A program made the position numbers and the translations under genes. A DNA stretch of 37,861 bases from GCA-2697345 sp045565015 (lineage in GTDB: Bacteria > Pseudomonadota > Alphaproteobacteria > Rhodobacterales > Rhodobacteraceae): positions 1 to 37,861 of the forward strand of contig JBJLGD010000020.1 in assembly GCA_045565015.1 (NCBI GenBank). The letters run 5' to 3'. Shown here piece after piece: positions 1 through 9,447 of this stretch; within the stretch, counting starts at the first letter, position 1; each line of letters begins with the position of its first letter. The notes below the pieces were generated by a model. It did not search any database. It had not been told where the DNA came from and saw nothing but the letters and a program-made list of their open reading frames with translations.

Positions 1-516
<516 letters not shown>

Positions 517-1166
517 AAAAGCTATTTCTAGCTTAACCTTGACGTCGAACCTCTGCACATATCTATCCTGCTGAGCTTACTGAACTCAACAAGACTTCTT
601 AATTCTGTTTGATGTACTTAAAGTTATCAAAGATAACAAAAAGCCTTACAAACAGTGAAGCTGACCTTACATTATCGAACCGAAGTTCTAGTAAGTGGAT
701 ATGCCGAGGTTGATCCATCGATTTGGACCAAACCGCCCGCATATCTCTTCATGTTATATAACAATTTCAAATAGCGCAGAGACAAAAACAACCACATGCG
801 CTCCAATCATTACAGCGCAAGTGCCCGTGTTAACCTCTTTAGTCTTTTACTGATCATTCACAAACAAGCGTTTCACAGACCTCGGAAGAATATTTCTCCT
901 GTCGGTGAAAGGGTGTTTAGATCCCACAGCATGGAACCGCAAGGCTTTTTTTACACAAAAAGTATTTTTTTTAAAAAATTTGACAATTATAAAAAAAAAT
1001 TATCGAAAACCCTTATAACTAGGTAAATTTAATAAAGCATCTTCGTCTTTTATTATTTTACTATGGAATAAAATTGATCTTATTAATTAAAATAGTTTCA
1101 TCCTACAGGCTTTTTGTGAACCAGACACAAAAAGTTTAACAATTTCATCACCTTTAAAGAATCATA
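517..1166 (-). promoter_or_regulatory. rRNA operon leader and upstream region
   Basis: This 650-base stretch between the 16S 5' end and msrQ has no convincing gene on either strand. It should hold the rRNA promoter and leader. Visible structures are a 6-bp hairpin with a GAAA loop (minus strand) at 519-534 directly ahead of the 16S, a perfect 6-bp hairpin with 3-base loop at 623-637, and a 9-bp inverted repeat CTTTTTGTG/CACAAAAAG at 1110-1134. A weak minus-strand promoter candidate is TTGTCA (981-986), 16 bases, TACTTT (959-964), in a very A/T-rich block at 956-1010. I could not pick out a clear boxA. Confidence 0.5.
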
Positions 1167-1760
1167 TTAAATATTTCTAAAAACCGAAACGAACCTGAAA
1201 ATTAATAGCCCTAGTATTATAATAGAATAAATTAGTGGCTCCAACTCCCAAACCTTTTTAACCATTACAAAATGTAGCCCAGCCAAAATACTCGCAGGAT
1301 AAATTAAAACATGAATTCGGCGCCATAATTTAACTCCCATTTTTTTTATCGAGATATTATTTGATGTTATAGCAAGAGGTATAATCCCGATAAACGATAG
1401 AAAGCCGAAAGATATGTACGGCCGCCGAAAGATATCTGCTATAAGTTCATCCCACAGTAATTGGATATCGAATAACATCCAAACTGAGAAATGGCTAAAA
1501 GCATAAAAAAAGGTCATCACACCTAAAGATCTTCGATATTTAATAAGATTTATTTTAAAAAGATCTCTGATTGGTGAAATCAATAACGTTAGTACTAAAA
1601 ACTGTATGGTTAATAACCCTAACTCATGTTCAAGCTTTTTAACAGGATCTACCCCTAATCCTCCTGAAAATGCTCGGTAAAATAATGTTACAGCTGGTAG
1701 AGTAGCTAAAAAATAAATCCACTTAGTCGAGAAATTCAACTTACTCATTTTAATAAGCAC
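1167..1760 (-). CDS. msrQ: MsrQ, heme-binding membrane subunit of the MsrPQ methionine sulfoxide reductase
   Basis: MsrQ is the inner-membrane b-type heme protein that passes electrons from the respiratory chain to periplasmic MsrP. The 197-residue product is mostly hydrophobic with five to six membrane segments and belongs to the ferric-reductase-like transmembrane family. Candidate heme-ligand histidines are His45, His90, His150 and His163, with the last two in the typical WRRIH...LH arrangement. It follows msrP in the same direction with a 9-base gap, the usual msrP-msrQ pairing. The longest frame starts with GTG at 1760. An ATG four codons in (1748, MSKLNFS) is an equally good start, since neither has a strong ribosome site. 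Confidence 0.92.
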   Translation of the reverse strand: MLIKMSKLNFSTKWIYFLATLPAVTLFYRAFSGGLGVDPVKKLEHELGLLTIQFLVLTLLISPIRDLFKINLIKYRRSLGVMTFFYAFSHFSVWMLFDIQLLWDELIADIFRRPYISFGFLSFIGIIPLAITSNNISIKKMGVKLWRRIHVLIYPASILAGLHFVMVKKVWELEPLIYSIIILGLLIFRFVSVFRNI

Positions 1761-1769
1761 CCAGCAAAA

Positions 1770-2684
1770 TTAGAAATAATCCTTTAGGTTCATTCCCGCG
1801 TACATGTTGGATACCTCTTTTTCATAGCCATTAAATAGAAGTGTAGGCTGCCTTTTTGCAACAAAACTTGTACTTATCCGCCGTTCAGATCCTTGCGACC
1901 AACGTGGATGATCAACACTAGGGTTAACATTACTGTAAAATCCATACTCTGTTGGACTTGCCATATTCCAACTCGTTGGCGGCTCTTTATCCGTTAAGGT
2001 AATTCTCACAATCGCTTTAATTGATTTAAAACCATATTTCCATGGAACAACGAGCCTGAGTGGCGCCCCATTTTGATTAGGTATTACTTTATCATAAATA
2101 CCCGTAGCCAGGATTGTTAAGGGATTTTTAGCTTCGTCCAAACGCAACCCTTCCCTATAAGGCCATTCTAAATAATTTTTCTTTTGGCCCCACATTTCTT
2201 CAGGTCTCAATACAGTTTCAAACGCAACGTACTTGGCCTCATCCTTTACACCCGCTAATTGTAAAAGATCTGCTAACTCAAAGCCATTCCAAGGAATAAC
2301 CATCGACCACGCCTCCACACATCGGAACCTATAGATACGCTGCTCTATTACCATTTTCTTAAATATATCCGACATAGAGAGGGTCATAGGTCTATCAACT
2401 AATCCATCGATTTTTATCGACCAAGGCGACGTCTTTAAAGTGTGCGCGTACTTTGCTGGATCTCCCTTTCTAGTACCAAATTCATAATAATTATTATAAT
2501 TAGTTATTTGCTCGTAAGTATTAGGAGTTTCATCCGTACTAAACTGGCTAGAAGCATTTACAATACCACCTATTCCACCAGTTAACGCCGCAGCTGATCC
2601 TAAAATTAGCTGTCTTCGATTCAAATATTTAATCTCTGGTGTAACATCTTCCAAAGTGAGACTTGATTTATAACGGTACGCCAA
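1770..2684 (-). CDS. msrP: MsrP, molybdopterin-dependent protein-methionine-sulfoxide reductase catalytic subunit
   Basis: MsrP (formerly YedY) repairs oxidised methionines in periplasmic proteins using a molybdopterin cofactor. The 304-residue product starts with a Tat signal: twin arginine at 23-24 (NRRQLI) followed by an Ala/Gly-rich hydrophobic stretch. The sulfite-oxidase-type fold follows, with Cys122 in YRFRCVEAWSM as the expected molybdenum ligand and the family-typical PWKYGFKSIK near residue 215. Length matches the family. Export through Tat with bound cofactor is expected. It heads a two-gene operon with msrQ and is divergent from pyrF across about 155 bases. Confidence 0.95.
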   Translation of the reverse strand: MAYRYKSSLTLEDVTPEIKYLNRRQLILGSAAALTGGIGGIVNASSQFSTDETPNTYEQITNYNNYYEFGTRKGDPAKYAHTLKTSPWSIKIDGLVDRPMTLSMSDIFKKMVIEQRIYRFRCVEAWSMVIPWNGFELADLLQLAGVKDEAKYVAFETVLRPEEMWGQKKNYLEWPYREGLRLDEAKNPLTILATGIYDKVIPNQNGAPLRLVVPWKYGFKSIKAIVRITLTDKEPPTSWNMASPTEYGFYSNVNPSVDHPRWSQGSERRISTSFVAKRQPTLLFNGYEKEVSNMYAGMNLKDYF

Positions 2685-2839
2685 CTTTAGTGCTCCTTAA
2701 ATTCGACCTAGAAAATGTAACTTAGTTACGTGATTATGCGGCCAAATACCAATATAAAATACACGCAACTATTACAAAAAATTAATAATTATAGATTTTG
2801 TACTTCTATTAAATAAACAAAACATGCTACGGAAACGAA

Positions 2840-3529
2840 ATGGTAGATGATAAACTAATTGTAGCATTAGATTTTTCCAATGCAATTCAAGGCTTAGAAT
2901 TGGTTGAAAAATTGGATAAGTCTGTTTCCTTTTACAAGATAGGTCTAGGAATGCTTACTGGAGGCGGTCTAGCACTCGCAGATGAGCTAAAGCAAAAATA
3001 TAACAAAAAAGTATTTTTAGATCTTAAATTGTTTGACATCAGCGCTACAGTCGAAAATGCCGTTAAGCAATTGACTCGATATGATTTAGATTTTCTCACC
3101 GTACATGGAGACCCTCACGTAGTAACAGCTGCTGCAGATGGAGCAGCTGATAGCAACCTTAAAATTTTGGCAGTCACAATTCTAACCTCTTTGGATAGAA
3201 AAGATCTAAATAAATCATGCCTTAAGGATGGTTCCATTAATCAATTAGTCCAAGAAAGAGCATATAACGCGTTTGAAGCTGGTGCAGATGGTGTAATTGC
3301 ATCGCCAAATGAAATCACCTCAATCAGGCACCTTCCTGAGTCAAAGAATAAACTCATAGTTACTCCAGGAATACGCTTTTCACATGACGAGGCGCATGAC
3401 CAAAAGAGGGTAGCGTCTCCTGGTGATGCTATCTCCTTAGGCGCCAATCATATCGTTGTTGGACGTCCAATCTGGCAAAGCAGTAACCCCGTTGATGTTG
3501 TGAAAAAAATAAACGTCAGCATGAACTAA
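2840..3529 (+). CDS. pyrF: Orotidine 5'-phosphate decarboxylase
   Basis: This enzyme catalyses the last step of de novo UMP synthesis, decarboxylation of OMP. The 229-residue TIM barrel has the catalytic D-x-K-x-x-D motif in FLDLKLFDI (Asp61, Lys63, Asp66), Asp11 and Lys33 lining the active site, and the C-terminal phosphate-binding VVGRPI. Length is normal for the bacterial group I enzyme. The ATG at 2840 follows a weak purine-rich GGAAACGA. It runs toward the amidohydrolase gene with only 16 bases between the two stop codons, so no separate terminator is evident. Confidence 0.96.
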   Translation: MVDDKLIVALDFSNAIQGLELVEKLDKSVSFYKIGLGMLTGGGLALADELKQKYNKKVFLDLKLFDISATVENAVKQLTRYDLDFLTVHGDPHVVTAAADGAADSNLKILAVTILTSLDRKDLNKSCLKDGSINQLVQERAYNAFEAGADGVIASPNEITSIRHLPESKNKLIVTPGIRFSHDEAHDQKRVASPGDAISLGANHIVVGRPIWQSSNPVDVVKKINVSMN

Positions 3530-3545
3530 AAATAAAAATACAAAA

Positions 3546-4406
3546 TCACTCAGCCGCAAGAGATGGTTCTTTTTTACCGATAAGCGCAATATTTTTTAAA
3601 ACCTCTCCTAAGACGTCTCTAAACTCTGCAAAATCCTTGTTAAGACAAAGGCTTTCTTCATCCATATATAGGCTCCTACAAATTTCTAATTGTATTACAT
3701 TTTCATTTTTTTTGGGGAACCCGTATTGCTTAACAATGAATGCACCCGAGAATGGAATGTTCCGGCTTACCGTAAAGCCAGCTCTTAAAAATTCATTCTC
3801 TACTGCATCAATGATATTCTTTTTGCAGGACGCCCCATGACCATCCCCAAGCACAATATCTGGCATATCGGACGGTCTAGCGATTTTACTTAGTTTTTGA
3901 CCGCTTGGCATCGAGTGGCAATCAACCAAAATGACCTCTCCAAATTGTTTCCGTGTATTTAATAGGGTATCCCTTAGAACATGGTGATATGGTTTCCAAA
4001 AGTTTTCAATTCTCTTTTCCGCCTCTAGAGTGGAAATCTTACCTTTATATATTTCCTTACCACCACCTACAACTCTTGGTATAATCCCTAAACCGGAGTT
4101 AACCCTTGAATTGATTTGTTGACTGCTCACTCCCTCAATTAATGCTGGGTCTAATTCATTTATACTTCGGTTTAGATCAACATAGGCACGTGGTAGTAAA
4201 GCTTTTAAAAAAAGGGCGCCGAAGTCTGTGACTTGGGACACTAGTTTGTCAACAAATGCGTCTTCAGAAGATCTAATCGTACGCTCATCGAGCGCTGACA
4301 TTTTAATAAACTCTTCCGGGTAATACCTGCCGCTATGAGGGCTACAAAAAATAACAGACGTTGACTGTAACTCCGGGTATGAAAAATTGTAAGGAATGAT
4401 GACCAT
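3546..4406 (-). CDS. N-formylglutamate amidohydrolase family protein
   Basis: The 286-residue product matches the N-formylglutamate amidohydrolase (FGase) family. It has the N-terminal SPHSGRYYP motif (about 23-31), RAYVDLNR (about 73-80), and the central VDCHSMPSG plus LGDGHGASC segments that supply metal-binding residues. Characterised members hydrolyse N-formyl-L-glutamate at the end of histidine degradation (HutG-type). No hut genes are in this window, so the substrate may be a related N-acyl amino acid. It appears monocistronic and converges on pyrF. Confidence 0.85.
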   Translation of the reverse strand: MVIIPYNFSYPELQSTSVIFCSPHSGRYYPEEFIKMSALDERTIRSSEDAFVDKLVSQVTDFGALFLKALLPRAYVDLNRSINELDPALIEGVSSQQINSRVNSGLGIIPRVVGGGKEIYKGKISTLEAEKRIENFWKPYHHVLRDTLLNTRKQFGEVILVDCHSMPSGQKLSKIARPSDMPDIVLGDGHGASCKKNIIDAVENEFLRAGFTVSRNIPFSGAFIVKQYGFPKKNENVIQLEICRSLYMDEESLCLNKDFAEFRDVLGEVLKNIALIGKKEPSLAAE

Positions 4407-4457
4407 TTTTTATCTCAGTTTTAACTAGTTATTTTAGTATTACGATTTGAAAAGCCC

Positions 4458-4486
4458 TTGAAAGACAAGCCGACTCCTTCTATAGA
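4458..4486 (+). promoter_or_regulatory. Promoter for tRNA-Val and rpmJ
   Basis: TTGAAA at 4458-4463 and TATAGA at 4481-4486 are separated by exactly 17 bases, a good sigma-70-type pair. Transcription would start near 4493, about 60 bases before the tRNA. No other promoter-like pair is evident before rpmJ, so both may be made from this start. Confidence 0.6.
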
Positions 4487-4551
4487 CCTTCAAGTATCAC
4501 GAAAGTGCCTATCCGAGTCGCACGTGGTTAGTCAATAAAGCAAGTGCATAT

Positions 4552-4626
4552 GGGCGCTTAGCTCAGTGGTAGAGCACTTCGGTGACATCGAAGGGGTCAC
4601 TGGTTCGAACCCAGTAGCGCCCACCA
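4552..4626 (+). tRNA. tRNA-Val(GAC)
   Basis: The full cloverleaf is visible. Acceptor GGGCGCT (4552-4558) pairs with AGCGCCC (4616-4622), followed by discriminator A and encoded CCA. The anticodon stem CTTCG/CGAAG encloses loop GTGACAT, giving anticodon GAC, which reads Val codons GUC and GUU. The T-arm contains GGTTCGAACCC. The D-arm has the AGCTCAGTGGTAGAGC pattern. Confidence 0.95.
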
Positions 4627-4695
4627 TAGCCAGAGCTGGAATTACCAGCTAAAAGAAACAAGAGCGCATGCGCGCTTTAAGAAAGGAGAAATAAA

Positions 4696-4821
4696 ATGAA
4701 GGTAAGGAACTCACTTCGCTCCCTAAAATCGCGCCACAGAGATTGTAGGGTGGTACGTCGGAAAGGACGTGTTTACGTTATAAACAAGACCCAACCAAGA
4801 TTTAAAGCGCGTCAAGGGTAA
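4696..4821 (+). CDS. rpmJ: 50S ribosomal protein L36
   Basis: This 41-residue basic protein, MKVRNSLRSLKSRHRDCRVV..., is the last-assembled large-subunit protein L36. It has the longer form with the RRKGRVYVINKTQPRFKARQG tail common in Alphaproteobacteria. Only one cysteine (residue 17) remains, so this is the zinc-independent (C-minus) type. The start is fixed by a strong ribosome site AAAGGAG at 4683-4689. It sits 69 bases after tRNA-Val, probably in the same transcript, and is followed by a strong terminator. Confidence 0.95.
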   Translation: MKVRNSLRSLKSRHRDCRVVRRKGRVYVINKTQPRFKARQG

Positions 4822-4842
4822 TTGAGCTTATATAATTTTCAG

Positions 4843-4866
4843 AAGCCGCTTTTTGCGGCTTTTTTT
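4843..4866 (+). terminator. Rho-independent terminator of the tRNA-Val/rpmJ unit
   Basis: A perfect 7-bp stem AAGCCGC/GCGGCTT (4843-4849 and 4855-4861) with a TTTTT loop is followed by a T run. The opposite strand has no T run after the stem, so it acts on plus-strand transcripts. Confidence 0.9.
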
Positions 4867-4876
4867 ATTTGAGAAG

Positions 4877-6073
4877 CTATTCATATTTCCTCAAATCTTC
4901 TATTACTAGCCCATCAATAGGAAGCTCACCCTCTGCATAAACTTCAACATCGCCGTTAATTCTAAAAATATTCTGAATACTATCAGTATAACCCAAGTTT
5001 ATTTTATCCAAACTTTCTAGTTTCACAACCATCCTATCCTGGTCTCTGTCTCGTTTTACCACGACTCTTGCCTTAATAATTTCTTTATGCCGTTTTACAA
5101 GTTCTGCTACTTGTTCAGGTCGTACAAACATTCCCTTTATCTTGGTTGTTTGATCCGCACGACCCATCCAGCCTTTTATTCGAGTATTTGTTCGGCCACA
5201 GGAACTTTGCCCTGACATTATTGCACTCATATCTCCCGTTGCAAATCTAATTAAAGGGTAATCCGATCCCAATGTAGTAACTAAAACCTCTCCTACTTCG
5301 CCTAATTTAACCGGGTTACCTGTCCCAGGAGTAACTATTTCTATGATAACACCCTCTTCTATGATCATACCTGTTTTTTCATTGCTTTCATATGCTATGC
5401 AACCTAGCTCTGCTGTTCCATAACACTGGAGACATTCTATTCCCTGATTTGAATAAAAATCTCTCAGTGACGGAAATAGAGCTCCTCCAGAAACCGCAGC
5501 TTTTGAATAATTTAACTTTATCCCCATCTCATCAGCTTTTTCTAAAATTGTCTTTAAGTAATCGGGGGTTCCGGCATAAGCGGTCACATCAAGATGACTG
5601 GCAGCTTGAACTTGAAGTTCTGTGTTACCCGTTCCTGCTGGTAGAACAGCGGCTCCAACTGCATGAGCACCATTTTCAAACATCATTCCAGCTGGAGTTA
5701 AATGATAGCTAAAACAATTCTGAACAATATCTTTTTTTCCTATTCCACATGCGTTAATGAACCTACCGCACCTCCACCAATCCCGCGTAGTTTTACCCGG
5801 CTCATAAATAGGGCCCGGCGATTGAAAGAAGTGTTCTACTCGACCTCCAACTAACCCCCCAAAGGGTGGATTAGATTTTTGCTTTTCAATTAGTTCCGAT
5901 TTTCGAAAAACCGGTAAAAGGGGTAAATCGTCTACACCCTTTATTTGTGAAGGATCAATTCCCTCAAGCGAACCAAGAGTTTGTGCTTTTTTTATTTGTT
6001 CAGGTAAAAGTTGAGATATCGAGCTTTGGCGTTCATCCGAGCTTCTTATTTCCAGTTTATCAAAAAATTGCAT
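4877..6073 (-). CDS. PaaK-like (phenylacetate-CoA ligase family) adenylating protein with altered P-loop
   Basis: The 398-residue product belongs to the phenylacetate-CoA ligase branch of the AMP-forming ligases. Visible motifs are YGTAE (218-222), RFATGD (276-281) and the C-terminal hinge region RIKGWMGRADQTTKIKG with VRPEQV (298-322). The usual nucleotide-binding SSGTTG loop is absent: the matching place reads FFQSPGPIYEP (82-92). It is slightly shorter than PaaK (about 430 residues). It is the last gene of the ABC importer operon, 7 bases after livF, so it probably acts on the imported acid as a CoA ligase or as a diverged relative. Whether it still adenylates is uncertain. Confidence 0.8.
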   Translation of the reverse strand: MQFFDKLEIRSSDERQSSISQLLPEQIKKAQTLGSLEGIDPSQIKGVDDLPLLPVFRKSELIEKQKSNPPFGGLVGGRVEHFFQSPGPIYEPGKTTRDWWRCGRFINACGIGKKDIVQNCFSYHLTPAGMMFENGAHAVGAAVLPAGTGNTELQVQAASHLDVTAYAGTPDYLKTILEKADEMGIKLNYSKAAVSGGALFPSLRDFYSNQGIECLQCYGTAELGCIAYESNEKTGMIIEEGVIIEIVTPGTGNPVKLGEVGEVLVTTLGSDYPLIRFATGDMSAIMSGQSSCGRTNTRIKGWMGRADQTTKIKGMFVRPEQVAELVKRHKEIIKARVVVKRDRDQDRMVVKLESLDKINLGYTDSIQNIFRINGDVEVYAEGELPIDGLVIEDLRKYE

Positions 6074-6080
6074 AATTATT

Positions 6081-6902
6081 TTAACTCAGCCAACGTTTAC
6101 GCCGTCTATAAGATCTCACATTTCGAAACGACTTGCGCCCTTCCTCTGACATCCCTAAATAAAATTCCTTCACATCTGGATTTTCCCTAAGTTCATCAGC
6201 TGGCCCATCCATCACTACCCGGCCAGATTCCAATATATAGCCATAATGAGCGAATCGTAAGGCAACATTTGTGTTTTGCTCTGCCAACAAAAAGCTCACA
6301 CCCTCGTTCTCATTCAAATCTTTAACAATTCCAAAAATTTCTTCTACCAATTGCGGAGCTAATCCCATAGATGGTTCATCTAAAAGGATAGTTTCAGGCT
6401 TCGACATTAAAGCTCTTCCGATAGCACACATTTGCTGCTCTCCACCAGATGTATAGCCAGCCTGTGACCTACGCCTCTCCTTTAATCGAGGAAAGTAGTT
6501 ATATACCATTTCTAAATCTGTTTCTACAGACCCTCTACCATCAGTTCGCGTATAGGCGCCGGTCATCAAATTCTCTTCAACAGTTAAATGTTCAAAACAG
6601 TGCCGACCTTCCATTACTTGAATAACACCTCGTTTAACCATTTCTGCAGGATCTAACCCAGCAACTGGAATTCCCCGATATGATATGGAACCCTTGGTTA
6701 CCTCTCCACGTTCAGAATGTAATAAATTGGATACAGCTTTGAGAGTTGTGGTTTTTCCAGCACCGTTACCCCCCAAAAGAGCAGTTATACCACCCTGAGA
6801 AACATTCAGACTTACACCCTTCAGAACAAGAATAACATGGTTATAGATAACCTCTATGTTATTAATCTCTAAAAGATTATCTGTTTTTGCTGAGTCCAAC
6901 AT
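6081..6902 (-). CDS. livF: Branched-chain-type ABC importer ATPase (LivF-like)
   Basis: This is one of the two cytoplasmic ATPases of a LivFGHMK-type (HAAT) importer. In the 273-residue product Walker A is GGNGAGKTT (44-52), the signature SGGEQ is at 153-157, and Walker B ILLDEP is at 173-178. It is about 40 residues longer than typical LivF, through an N-terminal lead-in and a basic C-terminal tail (SYRRRKRW). It is encoded after the binding protein, separated by a gap that holds a strong hairpin (6958-6991), and before the PaaK-like gene. Confidence 0.92.
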   Translation of the reverse strand: MLDSAKTDNLLEINNIEVIYNHVILVLKGVSLNVSQGGITALLGGNGAGKTTTLKAVSNLLHSERGEVTKGSISYRGIPVAGLDPAEMVKRGVIQVMEGRHCFEHLTVEENLMTGAYTRTDGRGSVETDLEMVYNYFPRLKERRRSQAGYTSGGEQQMCAIGRALMSKPETILLDEPSMGLAPQLVEEIFGIVKDLNENEGVSFLLAEQNTNVALRFAHYGYILESGRVVMDGPADELRENPDVKEFYLGMSEEGRKSFRNVRSYRRRKRWLS

Positions 6903-6957
6903 TGCATTACTCCAATTAGAGTGAAAATCTTTTAACTTATGTAATTACGTTTACAAA

Positions 6958-6991
6958 CTTAGCCGGCCCTATAGTGAAAGAGCCGGCTAAG
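6958..6991 (-). terminator. Stem-loop between livK and livF
   Basis: A perfect 10-bp inverted repeat CTTAGCCGGC/GCCGGCTAAG (6958-6967 and 6982-6991) with a 14-base loop lies 14 bases after the livK stop. It is followed on the minus strand only by TTTG, so it is a weak terminator or an mRNA-stabilising structure. Such hairpins after binding-protein genes usually keep the binding protein more abundant than the downstream products. Confidence 0.65.
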
Positions 6992-7004
6992 GTTTTATAT
7001 TATA

Positions 7005-8288
7005 TTAGCCACATCCTGGAGTGATGCCCGCTTCTGCCGCAAATGCTGCAGAGTCTGCGTCGATCAAAGGTTGAATCACATCCATATCTGATGCAATTAA
7101 CCCTGTGATAAGGCTCCATTTTTGTGCTGCCGCATCCCATTGGCTAACCATTCCAAGGCCTGGTCCACCATGGTTTTCACAACTAACACTAAACGGTGGT
7201 GCAAAACCTGGTAGGCCTGCAGCTGCCATTGTCTCTTCAGTGATATTTAGTGCTTCCATACCATCTCGGACTTGAGCCGCGTTAACATCAGCAACACCCG
7301 CTAGCTTTTGGGCAGTTTTAATTGCTTCAACTGCTAGGAAGGCATTGTACATTCCGCGACTATAAAGCACTGTTCCAACTTGGTCACCTGCACCAGCAGC
7401 TTTTCCAGCATCAACAACGTATTTTTGCATATCAGCATACATTGGATAATCTGTGCCTGAACCGTGAAGTGCCAAACCCTTATATCCATCAGCGCCTGCT
7501 CCTGCTGGAACTGTATCATTTTCTGAGGCTGACCACCAAATTCCAATGAACTTGTCCATCGGGAACCGAACATTTGCTGCTTCTTGAATAGCAACCTGGT
7601 TCATTACTCCCCAGCCCCACATTAAAACGTAATCTGGACGCTGTTGCCTAATTTGCAACCACTGAGATTTTTGTTCCTGACCTGGGTGATCAACAGCTAT
7701 ACCCGTATATTCAAAACCATGCTTTTTAGCTAGCTCCTGAAGTGTACGAATAGGCTCTTTTCCGTAACCAGAATTGTGGTAAAGGAGTGTTATTTTTTTA
7801 CCTTTAATGTCACCACCTTCTTGATCCATGATATGCTTGATTGCTATCGAAGCACCATCCCAGTAGTTGGCAGGGTAATTAAACACATTTCTGAATACTT
7901 TACCATTTTTGGCTGAAGTTCTACCGTAACCCATGGAGTGGATATTAGTTCCATCCGCTGTTGCTTTTGGTATTAATTGATATGTAATTCCAGTGGACAG
8001 TGGCGAGAAAATCAACGCTCCTGTTCCTTTGAGTGATTCGTAGCACTCCACACCTTTTTCAGTGTTATAACCAGTTTCACACTCTTGGATGTCAATCTTA
8101 ACACCCCCAATACCACCATCTCGCTCATTCATAAGCGTTAGATAGTCATTGTAACCATCTGCAAATGGGATTCCATTAACAGCATAAGCACCAGTACGGT
8201 AGCTAAGCATTGGCAAAACCAGATCAGCTAACGCTGGCCCAGTTGCCATGACTGCGCCAAGCACAATCGAAGTTAGTTTTAATTTCAT
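7005..8288 (-). CDS. livK: Periplasmic substrate-binding protein of the branched-chain-type ABC importer (LivK-like)
   Basis: The 427-residue product starts with a Sec signal peptide (charged MKLK, hydrophobic core, likely cleavage after ALA at about residue 21). It continues as a type I periplasmic-binding fold of the Leu/Ile/Val-binding superfamily. Its length and its place between ligase genes fit the subgroup that binds aromatic or other organic acids rather than the shorter amino-acid binders. Candidate start-region ligand segment is YRTGAYAVNG (30-39). It lies between livM and livF in the operon, with a hairpin after the stop. The ligand cannot be read from the sequence. Confidence 0.9.
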   Translation of the reverse strand: MKLKLTSIVLGAVMATGPALADLVLPMLSYRTGAYAVNGIPFADGYNDYLTLMNERDGGIGGVKIDIQECETGYNTEKGVECYESLKGTGALIFSPLSTGITYQLIPKATADGTNIHSMGYGRTSAKNGKVFRNVFNYPANYWDGASIAIKHIMDQEGGDIKGKKITLLYHNSGYGKEPIRTLQELAKKHGFEYTGIAVDHPGQEQKSQWLQIRQQRPDYVLMWGWGVMNQVAIQEAANVRFPMDKFIGIWWSASENDTVPAGAGADGYKGLALHGSGTDYPMYADMQKYVVDAGKAAGAGDQVGTVLYSRGMYNAFLAVEAIKTAQKLAGVADVNAAQVRDGMEALNITEETMAAAGLPGFAPPFSVSCENHGGPGLGMVSQWDAAAQKWSLITGLIASDMDVIQPLIDADSAAFAAEAGITPGCG

Positions 8289-8367
8289 CGGTATTATTCC
8301 TCCCTAAGGTTGTTCCGACAGTTATTATAATCAACACTCTTGTGCTGATCACCTTAATTTAGCCACC

Positions 8368-9444
8368 CTAATGCGGGAACGGCCAAAGCCTTAATTTTTC
8401 TTTTGCCACTCGCCAAAGTTGAGCTAAGCCATGTGGCTCCAGTATAAGGAAGATAATAATTAATCCTCCTGCAATAATAAAATATAGATGTTGAGCTAAA
8501 TCTGTTGGCCAATCAAGACCACCAACAAGAATATTTTTTAAAAGTACTGGTAGAAGAACCAAAAATGCCGCTCCAGCAAATGAGCCGAAAATTGAACCTA
8601 ATCCACCAATGATAACCATGAAAAGAACCAAAAACGATTTTTCGATACCAAACGCCTCAGTTACTTCCACAGCACCTAAATAAACACCAAAAAATAATGC
8701 TCCAGCAATACCAATGAAAAAACCTGAAACAGCAAAAGCCGAAAGTTTAGCCATCAATGGATTCACCCCGATAATTTCAGCTGCAATATCCATATCTCTT
8801 ATTGCCATCCATTTTCGTCCAACTGACCCTCTTGTCATATTTCTAGCTAGATACGCACAAATGGTTACAAAGATTAGACATACCATATACTTTGCCCACG
8901 CATCAGTATTTGGGCCTGTAACAACTACGCCTAAAACAGTTCTCTCTGGGGAATTAATCATCCCAGTCATGCTATAATTATAAAACCATGGAACTTTATT
9001 AAACATCCAAACGAGAAAAAATTGAGCTGCAAGAGTAGCAACCGCCAAATAAAACCCTTTTATCCGCAATGATGGCAAACCAAACAAAGTCACTACTGCG
9101 GCGGTAACACCACCAGCTAGTAATACATGAATCATAATTGATATATCAGGGAAGGCCGTCATTAATTTATAGAAAGCATAGGCTCCAACCGCCATAAAAC
9201 CCCCAGTACCCAACGATACTTGACCACAATAACCAGTTAATATGTTTAATCCAATTGCGGCAATAGAGTATATTAGAAAGGGAACTAGAACTGCATTTGC
9301 CCAATAATCATTAATAAGGAAAGGTATTACTAAGAATGCCACTGCGAGAATGGCATAATATCGATATCTATCAAACTTTATTGGAAAGGTTTGGCTATCT
9401 TCTGGATATGAAGTGCTAAAATCTCCAGCTTCGCGATATAACAT
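8368..9444 (-). CDS. livM: Branched-chain-type ABC importer permease (LivM-like)
   Basis: The 358-residue inner-membrane permease has about ten hydrophobic segments and LivM-family signatures: GYCGQVSLGTGGFMAVGAY near residue 71, LPSLRIKGFYLAVATLA near 124, and IGGLGSIFGSFAGAAFL near 280. It pairs with LivH to form the channel. The start is 3 bases after the livH stop, so translation is probably coupled. A roughly 45-residue hydrophilic N-terminal lead precedes the first membrane segment. Confidence 0.93.
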   Translation of the reverse strand: MLYREAGDFSTSYPEDSQTFPIKFDRYRYYAILAVAFLVIPFLINDYWANAVLVPFLIYSIAAIGLNILTGYCGQVSLGTGGFMAVGAYAFYKLMTAFPDISIMIHVLLAGGVTAAVVTLFGLPSLRIKGFYLAVATLAAQFFLVWMFNKVPWFYNYSMTGMINSPERTVLGVVVTGPNTDAWAKYMVCLIFVTICAYLARNMTRGSVGRKWMAIRDMDIAAEIIGVNPLMAKLSAFAVSGFFIGIAGALFFGVYLGAVEVTEAFGIEKSFLVLFMVIIGGLGSIFGSFAGAAFLVLLPVLLKNILVGGLDWPTDLAQHLYFIIAGGLIIIFLILEPHGLAQLWRVAKEKLRLWPFPH

Positions 9445-9447
9445 TAT

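Noticed and set aside
796..1026. 76-codon plus-strand frame upstream of the 16S gene
   Set aside because: It lies in the rRNA leader/promoter region, ends in a low-complexity A/T block, and has no family resemblance or ribosome site.
7322..7594. Frames on both strands within livK
   Set aside because: They are shadows of a well-supported binding-protein gene with normal length and signal peptide.
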